From positions 27,377,313-27,441,312 of the forward strand of contig CM051457.1 of assembly GCA_028274465.1 (NCBI GenBank): a DNA stretch of 64,000 bases, read 5' to 3'. The notes under the pieces are model-generated. The model was not told the origin of the DNA. It saw only the letters and a list, made by a program, of their open reading frames with translations, and ran no database searches. Made by a program: the position numbers and the translations under genes. The DNA is from Plantago ovata (lineage: Eukaryota; Streptophyta; Magnoliopsida; Lamiales; Plantaginaceae). Shown here in pieces: positions 44,625-57,239 of this stretch (its first letter is position 1; the number at the start of each line of letters is the position of its first letter).

Positions 44625-45030
44625 GATTGGAAGGTGAAACGGTAATGAGCATCAACTGTTTGATGAAATGACTGAGAGAGATTATGGGTGTTTATAAAGG
44701 AATTGGAAAGGGAGGGAAAAAAAGGTAGTCAAATTAAGGATTTTGGATTAATTTGGAACTTGGCAAGCTGGTCAAAGTACAGAGAAAATTGTACTCGTAG
44801 TCACCAAGTGAGAGAAACAGAGTCAAATTGGGGGTTTAAATTTGAAAATATGGGTTCTTGGGGTCAGATTTGGGAGGTCCAATGAATGTAGGGGTGGGTA
44901 CTGATAATTGGGGTCCAAGATCATACCTCTCCCGTGTTATTATAACTTATATTGTCCCACTAATATAAGTTGCAGTTGGTTTTAACTTTTAAACATAAAT
45001 TTTGAGTTTTTTGAAATAAGAAACACTTAT
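44625..45030 (-). promoter_or_regulatory. Leader and promoter region of the D6PK-like gene
   Basis: Minus-strand DNA just upstream of ATG 44624. A CCTTTATAAACACCC motif at 44691-44705 would be a good TATA box about 70 bp before the start codon. Confidence 0.4.
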
Positions 45031-45039
45031 GTCAACTCG

Positions 45040-45740
45040 ATCAGATTAGTTATGACTAACATGTACAGAATCATTAAGTTAAAAAAGAAAACATAAAATG
45101 TATCGAATCGTTTAGGAAAAAACGTATAATAACAATTGGTAATAAAATATGATGGAGTTCAGCTATGTTAATAAAATGACATGGAACTTGAGTTTTATGA
45201 CATATGAATGTCGTTGATTGATTCATTTACGTGGATGATGAAAATGGCAAAATGAGAAGATTGTGAAGAGATGGAGGGAGTATATAATACACAACGATAG
45301 TATTTATTGACAAGATCAAATTAGTTATGAGATGAACGCACCTACTTGTGCAATAAAAAAGTTTGAGAAGAGTCTCATAAGTCGTAAGTCGTAATGCATA
45401 AGAATTGTTAATATAATGTGATGCAGTATAGTTATGGTAATCAAACGACATGGAGTTCGAGTTTTATGTGATATAAGAATGTCATCTATTTATTCATAAC
45501 GCCAGTCTAGTCAATCGGATTACGTATATTTTATACAGTATATGATATTCATCGAGTTTCTAGAGTATAAATGACGAAGAAAATTATGATATAATAACGT
45601 ACAAACATCTAACACTACTTAGTTACTTTATTAGCAAATATGAAGTTGAAGTTTCCTTCCTAAAGAATGTCGTTTATTTGCATATACATTGTCGACGTGA
45701 TTAGATTAATCATAAATTACAATAATGGTAATAACGTGAT
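45040..45740. repeat. Degenerate tandem repeat, about 190-270 bp period
   Basis: Three rough copies share GATCAGATTAGTTATGA / GATCAAATTAGTTATGA / GATTAGATTAATCATAA, GAGTTC-AGTTTTATG, and AATGTCGTTGATT / AATGTCATCTATT / AATGTCGTTTATT (near 45207, 45478 and 45667). No coding potential. Probably an old transposon-derived array. Confidence 0.45.
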
Positions 45741-45867
45741 ATCCTACAAAAGTTCAAGTAGACAGTGGTAATTCAAAGAAGGGAAGTTACAAAAATAAAT
45801 CAAGTTAACGGTACACATTACAGTTTATTCTTTTTCGCTAATAATATATCACATGTGTTCATCATTT

Positions 45868-46142
45868 TTTTTTAGAAGAAAATAATCATATATTGATTAA
45901 GATCAAGTTACATCATCAAAACCAGACGGCAAGTTCGTGAGACCGCTAGTGTCCTCACCTACAGCTTGAGCTAAAGAATGAGCTAATCTATTACAGTTTC
46001 TACGAACGAAGCCGAATGAACAAGAAGTAAAGGCTCTACAAAGATCCTTAGTTTCAGCAATAACTACACCACTGGTGCCTAAATAATCACCAGAAGACTT
46101 GAGCTGATTGATGACAGTTATATTATCACTAGTCCAATATTT
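45868..46142 (-). mobile_element. LINE 3' end with RNase H domain and A-tail
   Basis: The minus strand reads KYWTSDNITVINQLKSSGDY, then FGFVRRNCNRLAHSLAQAV, then LTNLPSGFDDVT and a stop. This is the RNase H-like C terminus of a plant L1-type LINE. An A-tail follows (T run at 45867-45875 on the plus strand). The frame is open for about 80 codons, so this insertion may be fairly young. I could not pin down the target duplication; CTTTTTCGCTA occurs on both sides (near 45829 and 46139) but not at the tail. Confidence 0.75.
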
Positions 46143-46149
46143 TTCGCTA

Positions 46150-46560
46150 CCAAATCGATTTTCTTCTTTTCACCATCTGATCAATCATTTTTAGAACTCT
46201 CACTCTTATTTCTTCTCTATTTATTCCTAGCGAATATCTCATATTTTTTCTCTATTCTCTGATCAGAATATCTCCTTTTTATTCTCTATTCTTCCCAGCG
46301 AATATCTCAATATCTCATGCTTCTTCTCCATCTCAATTCTCACCGGAAATTTCCCAATCGAAAACAAAGGGAGAGCTTCAAATTGAAGAGGGATCTTCTT
46401 TTTGCTCTCGTTCTACATCGATTAGGAGTAGCCATGGAGTTTTGGGTTAGGGGAATAATGGTGATTTGCATTGTCCCGATTTATTTTCTTTGTTGTTTAT
46501 GTTTTTCTTGCCTGGCTTATGATGGAGGATGAAAGGAGGTTGGGGTTGTCGTAAGTAATT
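46150..46560 (+). other. Leader-like sequence with a short ORF
   Basis: C/T-rich DNA with repeated ATCTC/TTCTCTATTC and CAGCGAATATCTCA motifs, then an ORF (first ATG at 46317) with a hydrophobic end after an in-frame Met (MEFWVRGIMVICIVPIYFLC). No family recognised. It could be the 5' end of a lost gene or a transduced promoter. Confidence 0.3.
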
Positions 46561-46659
46561 TGATGGTTTGACCTATGAAACTATTTTTTGTGTGAAGCTC
46601 TTTTTTTTTTTTTTGTGCTCAAGCTACTAAAACAAGTAATTTTTGGCGTTGAAACTAAT

Positions 46660-46860
46660 GAAATTAACTTTGGTTGATTGTCTTGAAACCAACTTATTTT
46701 CTCTAAAACCAATTATTTTAAGCGTGAAACCAACTTGTTGTCCCTGAAACCAACTTGTTTGAGCGTGAAACCAACTTTGTTGTTCCTGAAACCAACTCTG
46801 CTAGGCGGGAAAAGAACTTTCTAAAGCTAAATTGGTATGAAACTAACTTGTGAAACTAAT
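46660..46860. repeat. GAAACCAACTTGTT minisatellite
   Basis: GAAACCAACTTGTT or close variants recur about eight times with 20-24-bp spacing; longer alternating pieces are TTTGAGCGTGAAACCAACTT and GTTCCTGAAACCAACT. No gene. Confidence 0.7.
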
Positions 46861-46869
46861 TCTTTTCTG

Positions 46870-48440
46870 AAACTAAGCATTGTTGATTATGTGATTCAGA
46901 TAATAAATGTCACCATGCAGTTGTGTGATGATGAGCAACTGCCAGAAAAATAGAATGGACTAATGTGTATAATGTTGTTAGCTAGTGAGCAGGTTGCCAT
47001 AAAAATAGAATGACTAATATTCAATAATGACTGCGAGTTGGACTAAAATGATACAATTTTACCAAGTTGAATTTAATTGTAATGTATCATTGATTTTGGC
47101 ATTTATATATAACTTTCCCTTAAAATAATTATGGGTTTAGACTTTAAATATGCAAAAGTTATGGATTTTTTGTTGATAAGTAAATAAATAAATAAAAGCT
47201 TTGGATTTTGAGATGAGAATTCATTGAACGAGAGGGAAGAGGTATTATTATGATATGCGTATATATGTAAGTTTAATAATGGTAACAAACTAACAATGTG
47301 TCACACGGTCTAGTTGCTTAATTGTTATAATTAGTCAAGCTATCAATGAATAGATATACAAAAGTTTTAAATGTGAGAAATCACATTACTAAAACATGCT
47401 ATACTATTCAAGGTATTAATGAATTATTATATACACTGATTTGATGTGAAATAACTTAGTCATAAAAGGTTACTCCATTACTAATGATAACACGGAGTGC
47501 CTAAAAACAAATACATGGTCTTGTTAATTTTGGGGCGTTTGGATAACAGTTGGGTACAAAATATTATGACATTTTATTTATGCAAACAACCCTTCATTTT
47601 TATTTTTATTTTGGGTAACAGGCGGGTGAATACCTTTGTTTTCTTGGATTGTTCTTAGTGTAAGTACTTCAAATAAATTGTGAATTTTCTTTTCCCATTA
47701 AAGATTACGTTTAGAATTTGCAAGTATGTGAGATAAGTAAAATAAATCGCATATAATGACTTAGTTAAATATAAAAAATTATATAAATTACAAATATGCT
47801 TATAATACCAGAAATGAGATTTTCATCAAGGAGAAAATATTCCAAAAAAATAATAATAATAAATAAATAAATCACAATTCAAATTTTTATATTTTTAAGA
47901 GTATTTCTCATTCTATTTGTATTAAGAAATTGAGTTTATTAATAAAACATTCTTCGATTATTAAAAAGAAAAAAAACACAGTTCAAACTTAAAGGAATAT
48001 ACAATTCAAAATATGTTTCAAACTCTTCCATGCACAAACAGAATACTATTGGAAGTGGAAGACGATACATCTAGCAAGAACTTAATTAGTACCGTGGTCC
48101 AGAAACATAGGTAATACTATTAATAAATAGACATCGATCGAACTGGCATGCATCTTCTATCATATAAACAACACAAGCCGGTCATTTAAAAGTCGAACTA
48201 ACATTTCTACATCATAATAACTAGGGAGTTAAAACAAAACTACTGCATGCCTGCCTATAAGGTTTTAAATTTACATAATTATTGGTACAGCCTTATTTAA
48301 AACTCTTGGAGAAATGTACAATATACCACAGATAGGAGAAGATGTGCCCGATTGCATTCGTACGTGTGATCATTAAAAGAAGGGTACGATTTATATATAT
48401 TAGGTCCCCGCCTGAGAATTATTCGATGATACATACAGTA
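46870..48440. other. AT-rich gene-poor stretch
   Basis: No coding or RNA gene signal recognised. Confidence 0.4.
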
Positions 48441-48449
48441 CCAGTGGGA

Positions 48450-48790
48450 GTCATAAGGTGGTGCAGCGGTAAGCAGCGGAACCAGGGAGACCGGCGGGGG
48501 CCTTCGCCCCCCCCAAAAAAATAATTTTTTTTAAAGGAATATACAGATTTTTTACTATTTTCAACTTTTCGCCTCCCCGAACTTTCAAAAAATGATGTTC
48601 GCCCCCCCTAACAATAATTCATGGTTCCGCCCCTGGCGGTAAGGAGTTGTGATAGTGAAGAAGAGGTGCAGTGTTTGATCCCCGTCGGTGAATTAGTTAT
48701 AAGGTTGGTTTAGGTGTGGAGAAATAAGGTGATTTAGGAAGTTTGTACATAGAATTAGCTTAGAAGTAACCGTAATATTTGTCGTTTAAA
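48450..48790 (+). mobile_element. tRNA-derived SINE interrupted by a hAT MITE
   Basis: With the 48474-48643 insert set aside, GGTGGTGCAGCGGTAAG runs straight into GAGTTGTGATAGTG...GTGTTTGATCCCCG. These resemble the A box and B box of a tRNA-derived SINE at the usual 30-40-bp distance. The tail continues to about 48780. The left end and poly-A could not be fixed. Confidence 0.55.
48474..48635. mobile_element. hAT MITE, 162 bp, 8-bp target duplication GCGGTAAG
   Basis: Flanked by GCGGTAAG on both sides (48466-48473 and 48636-48643), the 8-bp duplication typical of hAT elements. The ends are CAGCGGAACCAGGG and, reverse-complemented from the right, CAGGGGCGGAACCATG, so CAG(GGG)CGGAACCA is the inverted repeat. 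The interior is G/C-rich at the edges and A/T-rich in the middle. It is nested inside the A box of the SINE. Confidence 0.9.
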
Positions 48791-48954
48791 AAAAATTATA
48801 CATACAATACTAGTGTAACGCATGTTATATCGATCATGTCATCAATATATCATATAATCGAGAAATATATTAATGATAAATAATTGTCACTTGATCAATG
48901 AAAGTATTTAGTAAACATCTGTGTAGAAAGATTTTTAAGTGAATAATTGAAATG

Positions 48955-49135
48955 AAAAGATAAAAGTAACTGAACTGAATGGATCTGAACTGAACTGAAC
49001 TGAACTTATTTGTAGTACAAAATACTATTAGCCAAATCTTAACTGAACTTAATGCATCTGAACTGAATTGATCTGAACTGAATTGATCTGAATTGAATTT
49101 AAAATAATCAATTTTCAGATGAAAAGAACAGAACC
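48955..49135 (-). mobile_element. Tourist-like MITE with CTGAA repeats, copy 1
   Basis: Inverted relative to the better-preserved element at 59041-59200: both have the TTCTTTTCATCTGAAAATTGA end, arrays of TTCAGTTCAG/GATC, and AGTATTTTGTACTACAAATAA. The right end here is ...GAAAAGAACAGAACC followed by TAA (49136-49138). The left end is decayed. Confidence 0.75.
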
Positions 49136-49138
49136 TAA

Positions 49139-49319
49139 GTACACTACAGATCTTGAAGGATGTTTTGCCCATAGTAAATCTCAGTTTAAGTTGGCTAGTA
49201 ATTTAATTTCTATTTCTTTTGGTTTTGTATTGCGTGATAGGAATAAAGTTGCATATTTATTAGCTAGACGAGCTACGTTTGACAGTGATGGCTCCGAACT
49301 TTTACCTTGCAAATCCTGA
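49139..49319 (+). mobile_element. LINE RNase H-end fragment
   Basis: Plus strand: TTDLEGCFAHSKSQFKLASN, then SFGFVLRDRNKVAYLLARRA and a stop at 49317-49319. This is the last part of a plant LINE RNase H-like domain. It directly abuts the Tourist MITE, which probably inserted into it. Confidence 0.6.
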
Positions 49320-50195
49320 TATAAATTCTTCTTGATATATCAGTTTGATTCTAAAAATCTACTAAAATTCCATAATAATTGAAATTAAATTTAGTGATTT
49401 TATTAGACACAAAATTTGGGTGTATACACCGTGTTGTTGCTTAGAATCGACTTTTAAAAAGTTTAAACACAATCAACCTATGATTTCGAAAAATTTGTAA
49501 ACATTACCATAGTTTTGACAGTTTATTTTATGATGTTAGGAGCTAAATTTAGCTCCGATCACATGGTGTTCCTTGGAGTATAAAATTGACTTCCTGAATT
49601 TGTTTCAAGGCTAGTCTAGAATTGCACTTTAGTTCAGCTATGTTAGGCCACTTAAGCCTGCAGCAACTGTAGTACACAAGTATCAAACTAAAATGGCAGA
49701 AACAAAGGAAGAACACACCCCATTTGCCCAAATGTAGATCAAAACCAAACAAACATAAATAATTAATGATCATTTCATTTCCATACAGCAAGTAAACTAA
49801 CAACAGACGCTCATCCTATACATTCCCAACTTACCAGCCAAAAAATGCTTACGGTAAACGAATGAACAAACATTCGTTCCAAAAATCAACCTTCGTAATT
49901 TCCTCAGCTTAACGCTCAAAGTTGACACCTCGTTCCAAAAGTATCGAGTAATCTCTCAAGGCCGTATTCCTTGCGATTCTTGGAAATATACTGATACGAA
50001 CCAGTACACCACTAAAGTTTGCATTTGATCACACATACCGCCCCTTAATGTTACAGAATGCTCCCCGGAAACCATTACTCATGCCCCTGTAAGGGGGAAT
50101 ATATGTAACTTTCCAACTATACGGGGAGCAAGTAATTACCCGCAACTCTGAGGGCGTGCATATGTAAATCACCCTAACAATGCTACTAATGTAAA
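49320..50195. other. 3' flank of the GT14 gene
   Basis: No gene recognised; 49850-50195 probably holds the GT14 3' UTR. Minus-strand ORF 49549-49803 looks like chance. Confidence 0.35.
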
Positions 50196-53100
50196 CTATT
50201 TGCACTGGCGTGGTCGAAAATTCTCATTTGACATCAGATTGCTAATGAGTTTTTCCAACCGTTTTGCTCCTCCAGTTGGTCTGAGATCAGTAATATTACC
50301 TACAACCAAACAAGGGTCCGTCCCATTATCACGGTTACCTATGCACCATCCACCTGGAACGAGCATGTCTTGGCCCCGAAAGAGAAGGTCTGAGTCAATT
50401 TTGTCAAGGACCGGATCGTTATGGTGAAACTTGCGGCCAAACGGGGCATTACTATCGACCATCCTTTGAAAGTCGTTTAGGACTAGATAGTGAGGATGTT
50501 GCTTAGGAGGATTGTCCCATGAAATGAAGTGGAGATCACTGTTTACGGTTGTGTTGCGGAACTCTTGAGCGTTACAGATGACGGTGTGGAAATAACCTTC
50601 AGGGGAAGAAATGAAGTTTGCATAGTACATGAGGACGGTTCGGGGTAAGTTGTCCCAGCCCCATATGCAGTAGTCAATGAATGATCGGGACAGGGCCATC
50701 CAAGCAGATCCTGCCAAGATAAAAGGAAAACATAGTGATCAATACTTAAAACCAAACTCTAAATAACAAACCTACCACTCAAATCAAACTCTCACTCAAT
50801 GCCAATTAAAGCTAATCATTCCAAAATTCACTTTCAGAATCCAAAAAAAACGAGGATTTACTGGGACCTCTCACATTTGAATGTCTATTATTTTAACCAT
50901 AGTCGAGTCTCTTTAAGCTGCTGAAGAGAAATGAAACATAGTGCAGTATCACTGACTCAGCTGGCATGCAGAACTACTATGACTTTGCATCTTGTAGAGA
51001 ATCCCAATACTAACATTTTCCAGTAAACACATTAGAATATGAATCGAATAATCATTTGCTTGATAGATAACAACAATTACTACAAACAATTAGCAGCGTA
51101 CAATTACCAGTAACATAATTTCCAGGCAGAGATCAATGTTGTGTCAGTCAGATGCCAATTCGGGTTTTTTTTTTTTTTTTTTTTGGGGGGGGGGGGGGTC
51201 ATCAACCCAAATACGGAAGGATATTTTTGTTGTTCTTCAGAATTCGAGAAAAGTCTATGAAAACTGAAAAAGAGACACGCATGCCAAAGAGTACAAAAGC
51301 TTTGTAGTGAAGCCAGGCAAAAAACAGAACTATCACCAAGTACAGACCCACCAACACTGCATCCTATATTCTCAGAGCCCAGGATGTTGGCAACTGGCTG
51401 GGATCATGGATTTTATAAGGGAAACAACTTCTAAACCGCTCGTTCTAGAAATCATTTTAAAGACAAACAGCAATTGTAGGAACTGCCATGCGTGTGGAGT
51501 GGTATCAAATGTGGAAAAAGTAAGATAAGGCATGTTTGATTTAGAAGTCAAAGCTTGAGAATTAGATAGAAAGGCTAGAGAGGAGTTTTTTTTAAAGTGA
51601 AAATTCCATTCACAAAGCATAATGTAAAATTATGGTGGAAACTCCAAATGCTCATGAATAATATGATATGTTTCTTATATCCCATTTCAAAACTGTTCTC
51701 CAGCCTCATATCATGTAAAACCAAGAGCATGGAACTCACATGTCATTCTGATAAATAGCCAGCAAAATGACAAAACATAATACAAGCAGAAGTATACTAT
51801 ATATTTAACTACAACTTTCTAAAGAGGCAGAACAAAAAGAATCACGCAGTATTTAATGATCAATCCGAAATTAGCAAAACAAATCCAAAGAAACATTGCA
51901 TTAAGTAATTTGAACATCATCCGCACAAGACAAAACACTTGGAAAATAAAAATGTCTACAAAAGGAAATACTACAAATTACCATTATATCACTACCAAAT
52001 GGATCTAGAATATAACAAACCTGAACTTAAAATTTCAACAAATACATAGTGTGTGACAAAAAGGTGAAGCATTCACATCTCATTTCCTTTCACAACTTGT
52101 TCAAATGAAATTAAAAAATGATCATACAGAAATACAAGGAGCCAACCCATACTATGTGAATCCAACAAAAAGTAACAATCAACTACCTGATTTTCAAAAG
52201 TAAAACAAGTTTATCATGCCTTATAAACAATACCAATTGACAGATATATTGCACCAGGTAGATTATGTACAATTACACATGACCACATGGGAAAACACTC
52301 AGAAAATAGAAGTGTACAGAAAGGGAAATAAAAGCATGCATTATTCCACTAGCAAATGGATCAAGAAATATACCAAACCTAACATATAGGTTTCCACAAA
52401 AGCATTTATATCTATTTTCCTTCCATAACTTGTGCAAATGAAATTAACAGATAGTCAAACACAAATACGACAAGCGCAAACACACACCTGTAAAGAGCTT
52501 AAACGCCGTGGGCACGCTCCTCCTCTGCGTAATCCAGAACACATCAGCTTTCTTCGTCATATACAACCCCGGATCAATTATAATCGGTTTCGCCCTCTGA
52601 AACCTACACAAATATGCCAAACGTGACATCATTTATTCTCTCTTTACCATATCTCCAACATAAACAAAGTCATTCTAACCATGGACTAAAATCTCAGCTA
52701 AACAAACTTGAATTTCAAAATCCACATCATAAATTCAACCTTTTTCTCCTCCAAACAGTACAAAAACGTACCGAAAAACCTGAATTTCAACGAATCACAA
52801 ACACGTTTCTAACACTGAGGTTTTGATCCATGATTTCATTCAACACAAGTACAAGAAAAACAGAGGAAAAAACACTTACTCTTTCCATCCAATATTACTA
52901 GTATGGTCAATAAAATTCAAGTCCCTTGGCAAATACGAAAACGTATGCAGCAGATCTGCCATCACCAATCAAACAAACCCAAAATCACAAAATGTAAAAA
53001 CATGAAATTAAAAACTAGTCATAATAAAGACTGTAAATTTTTACCATCTTGAGTAACCAAAGGATAATCGGAAGCACTGAGATTAATAAACCAATCCCAT

Positions 53101-53648
53101 TCCCCACCTTCCTTGAGCAAAATCGCGGCGGCATGTAAGGTATTAGCCACCATTGTGGGCCCACGATAGGTGACCAAATTAGCCTTGTCAATCATCCTGA
53201 CATTCCCAAATCTGCTGATAACCTGATGAGCCTTAAGATAGAGTGACAGATCAAGCCTCTCTTGAACCGAAGATTCAGCATCTAAGTGAACAACGTACTG
53301 ATTGGTGGGATGGTAGACAGCTTCGAGAGTGCGGCGGAGCATGGGGCCGTCACCGGCGGAGCCGGAGATGAGGTAGGCGAAGCGAGGGGGAGGTGGGAGG
53401 GAGAGGATAGGGAGGGGTTTGAGCTTGGATTCGACGAAAATGGCGGAAGAAGGAGAGGTTGAGGAGGAGTAGGAGTAGAAGGGGAGTAATGGGGTGCCGT
53501 CAGGGGAGGTTAAGGTGGTGAGGAAGAGGAGGAAGAGGGAGAAGATGGAGGCTATGGCGATGGGGAAGATCCATTTGCGTTCGGTGTTTTGGTGGTGGTG
53601 GTGGTGAGGGTGTTTTAAATGGAGGTAGTAGTTTTTGAGCTTCTTCAT
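50196..53648 (-). CDS. GLCAT14A: GT14 beta-glucuronosyltransferase (GlcAT14A type), 4 exons
   Basis: Golgi type II membrane enzyme that adds glucuronic acid to the galactan side chains of arabinogalactan proteins. Exons 53648-53045, 52955-52880, 52603-52488 and 50710-50196 have GT/AG borders and join in phase into 436 residues with TGA at 50198-50196. The N terminus has a His run (HHHHHQ) then one membrane anchor at about residues 26-46 (IFPIAIASIFSLFLLFLTTL) and a proline-rich stem. The catalytic Core-2/I-branching domain runs from FAYLISGSAGD through YVVHLDAES, DWFINLSASDYPLVTQDD, IGWKEFQRAKPIIIDPGLY and GSAWMALSRSFIDYC to PGGWCIGNRDNGTDPC. This fits GlcAT14A/B/C; the exact paralogue is not certain. 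No lesion. Intron 3 (50711-52487) carries a ~365-bp duplication and a T/G homopolymer. Confidence 0.93.
51165..51198. repeat. T(20)G(14) homopolymer pair
   Basis: Twenty T followed by fourteen G in the third intron of the GT14 gene. G runs this long are rare in plants and a place where base calling is unreliable. Confidence 0.95.
51925..52445. repeat. Diverged direct duplication in GT14 intron 3
   Basis: 51925-52115 and 52285-52445 share the order: AAAACACT-GAAAATA-AA-TGT, AGGGAAATA, CACTA-CAAATGGATC, ATATA-CAAACCT-AA, and TTTCCTT-CA-AACTTGT-CAAATGAAATTAA. Period about 360 bp, many substitutions. Confidence 0.7.
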
Positions 53649-53649
53649 G

Positions 53650-55600
53650 ATGATTTGAGTTTGAGCATTTGGGTTTGATGGAAGATTGGGTTTTGCAGAA
53701 AACCCAGATGGAATCTTGGGTTGGGTAGGTTTACAGTTGGTGGTGAATTCAATTGAATTGAATTGAAGAAGATGATGATGATGATGGAGGAGGAGATGGA
53801 GTGAACATTAGTTTAAGTACTAATGGTAGTGAGATCTTATTTAAATTTAATTTTTACTGTAAAGAAAATTTGAATGAAATTAAAAGGTTTCTTTATGTAA
53901 TGTTGATTGTAATCTTCTTTAATTTTTTATCTTTGATGATTGGAAACTATCTTGATGCTTGTGTTTATGTGATTTCAGTTTTTTTTTTTTTTTTCCTTTT
54001 ATTTCTCTTCTTCTTTTCCCCATTTTGGAATAGGGACAAGGGGAGAAGAAAAAGAAACTTGTGAGTAAACACGACTACATAGGGATTATTGGAATTTGGA
54101 AAGATGGGTGGGTCACGATAGGTGATAATTTAACTAGTTACTACCTTTTGTTTTCTTTCAAGTTTTTCCAAGTCCAAATTTGATAATAAGTTTATCATAA
54201 ATTCTTAACTAATAAGAAAACAATTTTAAAATTATATTATTATATTTTCATAATATAGTGAGTTACATTTTATGTTTTATCATCATCTACGAGTAAATAT
54301 TTAAATTGTAGTCAAACAAATAATATACATTTTTTAAAAACTATTAAAAAAGACAAAGTACTTATTTTAGAAAGTGTTATAAATTGGTTGGCGAACAAAA
54401 TTTGAAATCATACCCATTAAAATAATATTCTAAAATTATATGAATATATATGCTCCAAAAAATGATAAACATGTTAATAAATTTATAATAATGCTCACAA
54501 ATAATATATACATTACTTTTTTATTCTTGAAAATTCTTTCATGAAAACTCTCAAATTAAGCTTGTTTAATATTGAAATTTTTTATGTTGATGACTTGGAG
54601 CTATGTGTGTAAGGCTCTAGTAGTATCATCCGGAGGTATAGTCTTGTGTGTAAGGTTATGAAGCTAGTCTCCTACCACATTGTATCACTTTGTTTAGCAT
54701 AACTCATGCTCCTTTTCCTTTATTAAGTCGAAATCTTTTTACTCCTAAAAATAAACTTGGAGCTATGTGCACAAGTGATGAGATAGCTTCTTGATAAGTA
54801 CATGTATAAATATTATTTTATGAGGGTAGTATATTATAGTTGAAATATAAATTTTGTAATTATTTTCGATATTATTTTAAACTAATTTACAATTCATAAA
54901 GAAAAGCCAACAAAACTGATTGAGAAATTTTGATATAGGCGGGAATAGTATATTTAAATGAAAAAAATCCTCCATTCCATTGCAATTTGTCTATTCTTTT
55001 TTTTTTTTTTGTTGGTGTTACTTACAACCTTACTACTCCAAAAATAAAAATTTGATTACACTCATTAAGTTTTTATTATTTCTATTTTCTCATTTATCAC
55101 CACTTTATAAATATCTCTCATACTTTATTATGTGTTACTTACATATATACACTCATACAAATTATTTCTTAAATATTATTTCTTAAATTTGTATTTTTTA
55201 TAATTTAGGTGAAATAGGAGTACTACTCTATCACATTAATTTTTGGAGGGAAGTATGAAGTAGATCTAATCTACCCTATTGTGGAACTGTACTTGTAAGA
55301 ATTTAATCAAGGTTAGAAAAAGTTGTGTCCTTTTGGAAATTATTATTATCAATTTATCATAGTTGGTCAAGTGTATCAGTCGTTTATAACTTAACAATGA
55401 GAGGGCAATTGAAGCAGATTTGAGTATGACTTTCTGGGTCATTTGCTTACTTAATGGCATTGATTTGAAGACTTGATTAATCAAGATATAGTATATAAAC
55501 ATTTACGAAAGTGGACCTTCCTTGTAACCGTGGAGTATAAAGTTAGACAATTACCGTGTTTGGTGTCTAATTAACTGTTCCTATACTTAGGTCTTGACTT
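53650..55600. other. GT14 upstream region and AT-rich spacer
   Basis: 53650-53800 is the GT14 leader with a GATGATGATGATG run. 54140-54380 has TTATATTTTCATAATATAG-type motifs like a decayed Stowaway MITE. 54555-54780 has a twice-repeated ACTTGGAGCTATGTG. No gene recognised. Confidence 0.4.
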
Positions 55601-56169
55601 CCACGGAAAACTGACTTTAGCGACGGATGGCGATCCGTCGCTATAGACAATTAGCGACGGACTCTCCGTCGCTAAATAGTACGTCGCGAAAAGTGGCGCA
55701 GCTAAAATAAATAGCGACGGTTAAACATATCCGTCGCCAAATTATAGCGACGGATAAACCTATCCGTCTCCCTAGTGGTCGTTGACCATTATGAAGACGG
55801 AACAAATTATCCGTCGCTATTATTTGGCGACGGATGGGTTTATCCGTCGCTAAAAGGATGTGACACGTGTCCTTCCCTGGCCTAGTGTTCTGGACGACGG
55901 ATAGAGTAATCTGTTGTTATATTTTATATATATATATTTTTTTAATTTCTGTTTTTGTTTTCATATTATGTTTGTTATTGAGCTAAAATTGAATGCGCCA
56001 AAGATTTATATACGATGATTGACAGTACGAAACTAAAATTTTCATTCAACAAACTAAAATAGTACGTACAGAAATACTAAAATGTACGAACATAACCATA
56101 AATACTAAAATGTACGTACAGAAATACTAAAATGTACCAACAAAAATTGTTCTAAACATTTCATTAAAC

Positions 56170-56935
56170 AAACTAAAAATTTATATGTCCGCCCAATACT
56201 GCTTCCACAGGGGCCACTCCTCCTCCGCAATCCACCCCGGCTTCTTCCCCGATGCCTTCATCTTGGCGACCTTCTTCCGGAAGGCTTCGGAGCCTTCATG
56301 TTCGAAAGCATACCACAGCTCCGACTTGAGTTTGTTGAGGAGGAAGAACTTCTCCTACATTTCAGAAAGTATACAAACTTCAGACTAACATATATATAAC
56401 ACGGTGACTAACATATCACCCAAATAATTGCACATTGTCCTATTTCAACTAACACACGGTGACTAACATATCACCCAAACAATTGCACATTGTCCTATTT
56501 CAACTAAGACACGGTGACTAACATATCACCCAAGTAATTGAGAACATACCACTTAAACCATAAGAGAAGAAGAAAGATTACTAACCTCCAGAGCAATCCA
56601 AATCTCCGCCTTCCGCTCCGAAGTGAAAGTATGTCACTGGGCTCCAAGTGGTGGGAGAGCCACTTTCTTCGTGGATTCATTGTTGATGAACTTTGCAGCA
56701 TCTCTCGGCATCAACCTGTTGCAATAACATACACAAATTCATCCAACTAAATAAAACATACAATACCAAGTAAAGACCTATTCATGTACTTACACATGCC
56801 CAGCAATGGGCCAGACGACGAGCTTGCCATTCACCCGCTCACCCGCCACGTACACCTCCCCCGTGTACCCATCATCCGGCAGGTTTGCAAACACGTCTGG
56901 GCCACCAACATTCATTGTCTGTACGCATAAGACCC
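56170..56935 (-). pseudogene. CACTA second-ORF (plant En/Spm 'transposase 24'-type) relic
   Basis: Minus-strand pieces inside the CACTA element read MNVGGPDVFANLPDDGYTGE, YVAGERVNGKLVVWPIAGHV, LMPRDAAKFINNESTKKVAL, HTFTSERKAEIWIALE, KLKSELWYAFEHEGSEAFRK and KKPGWIAEEEWPLWKQYW. The last two resemble the basic, Trp-rich C-terminal part of the small CACTA-encoded protein. Introns may separate the pieces (GT/AG signals near 56390-56600), and a stop (GAQ-stop-HTF) breaks one of them. The large TNP2-type transposase is absent. Confidence 0.6.
56399..56535. repeat. 55-bp tandem repeat, 2.5 copies
   Basis: ACGGTGACTAACATATCACC starts at 56401, 56456 and 56511. The unit continues CAAA-AATTGCACATTGTCC. 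It lies inside the CACTA element. A second repeat pair in the element (CATATTTAACT...GATTACCG at about 57008-57055 and 57158-57202) is older. Confidence 0.85.
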
Positions 56936-57239
56936 CAGGTACATTTAATTGTAATTTAAGTGTATACGGAGCCTTGGAATTAAGGGAGTTCGTACTGTTT
57001 ACTCAATGCACATCATATTTAACTTATAACCTTTCCTTGGTTTACATGATTACCGAAGTACAAACACATTGGCCCTCAGACACACCTTCACTATCTAGTA
57101 ATGGAAGTGATGGTGTGTTCGAAGACCAATGTGATTGTATTTTTTATACATGTAAATCATATTTAACTAACATTTCCTTGTTTGACATGATTACCGCAAT
57201 ACAAATTTTCCTTGCTTTTCAAGACCCCGACTATACTTG

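Noticed and set aside
48450..48680. tRNA gene suggested by A- and B-box-like motifs
   Set aside because: No cloverleaf can be folded and the flanks continue as a SINE body.
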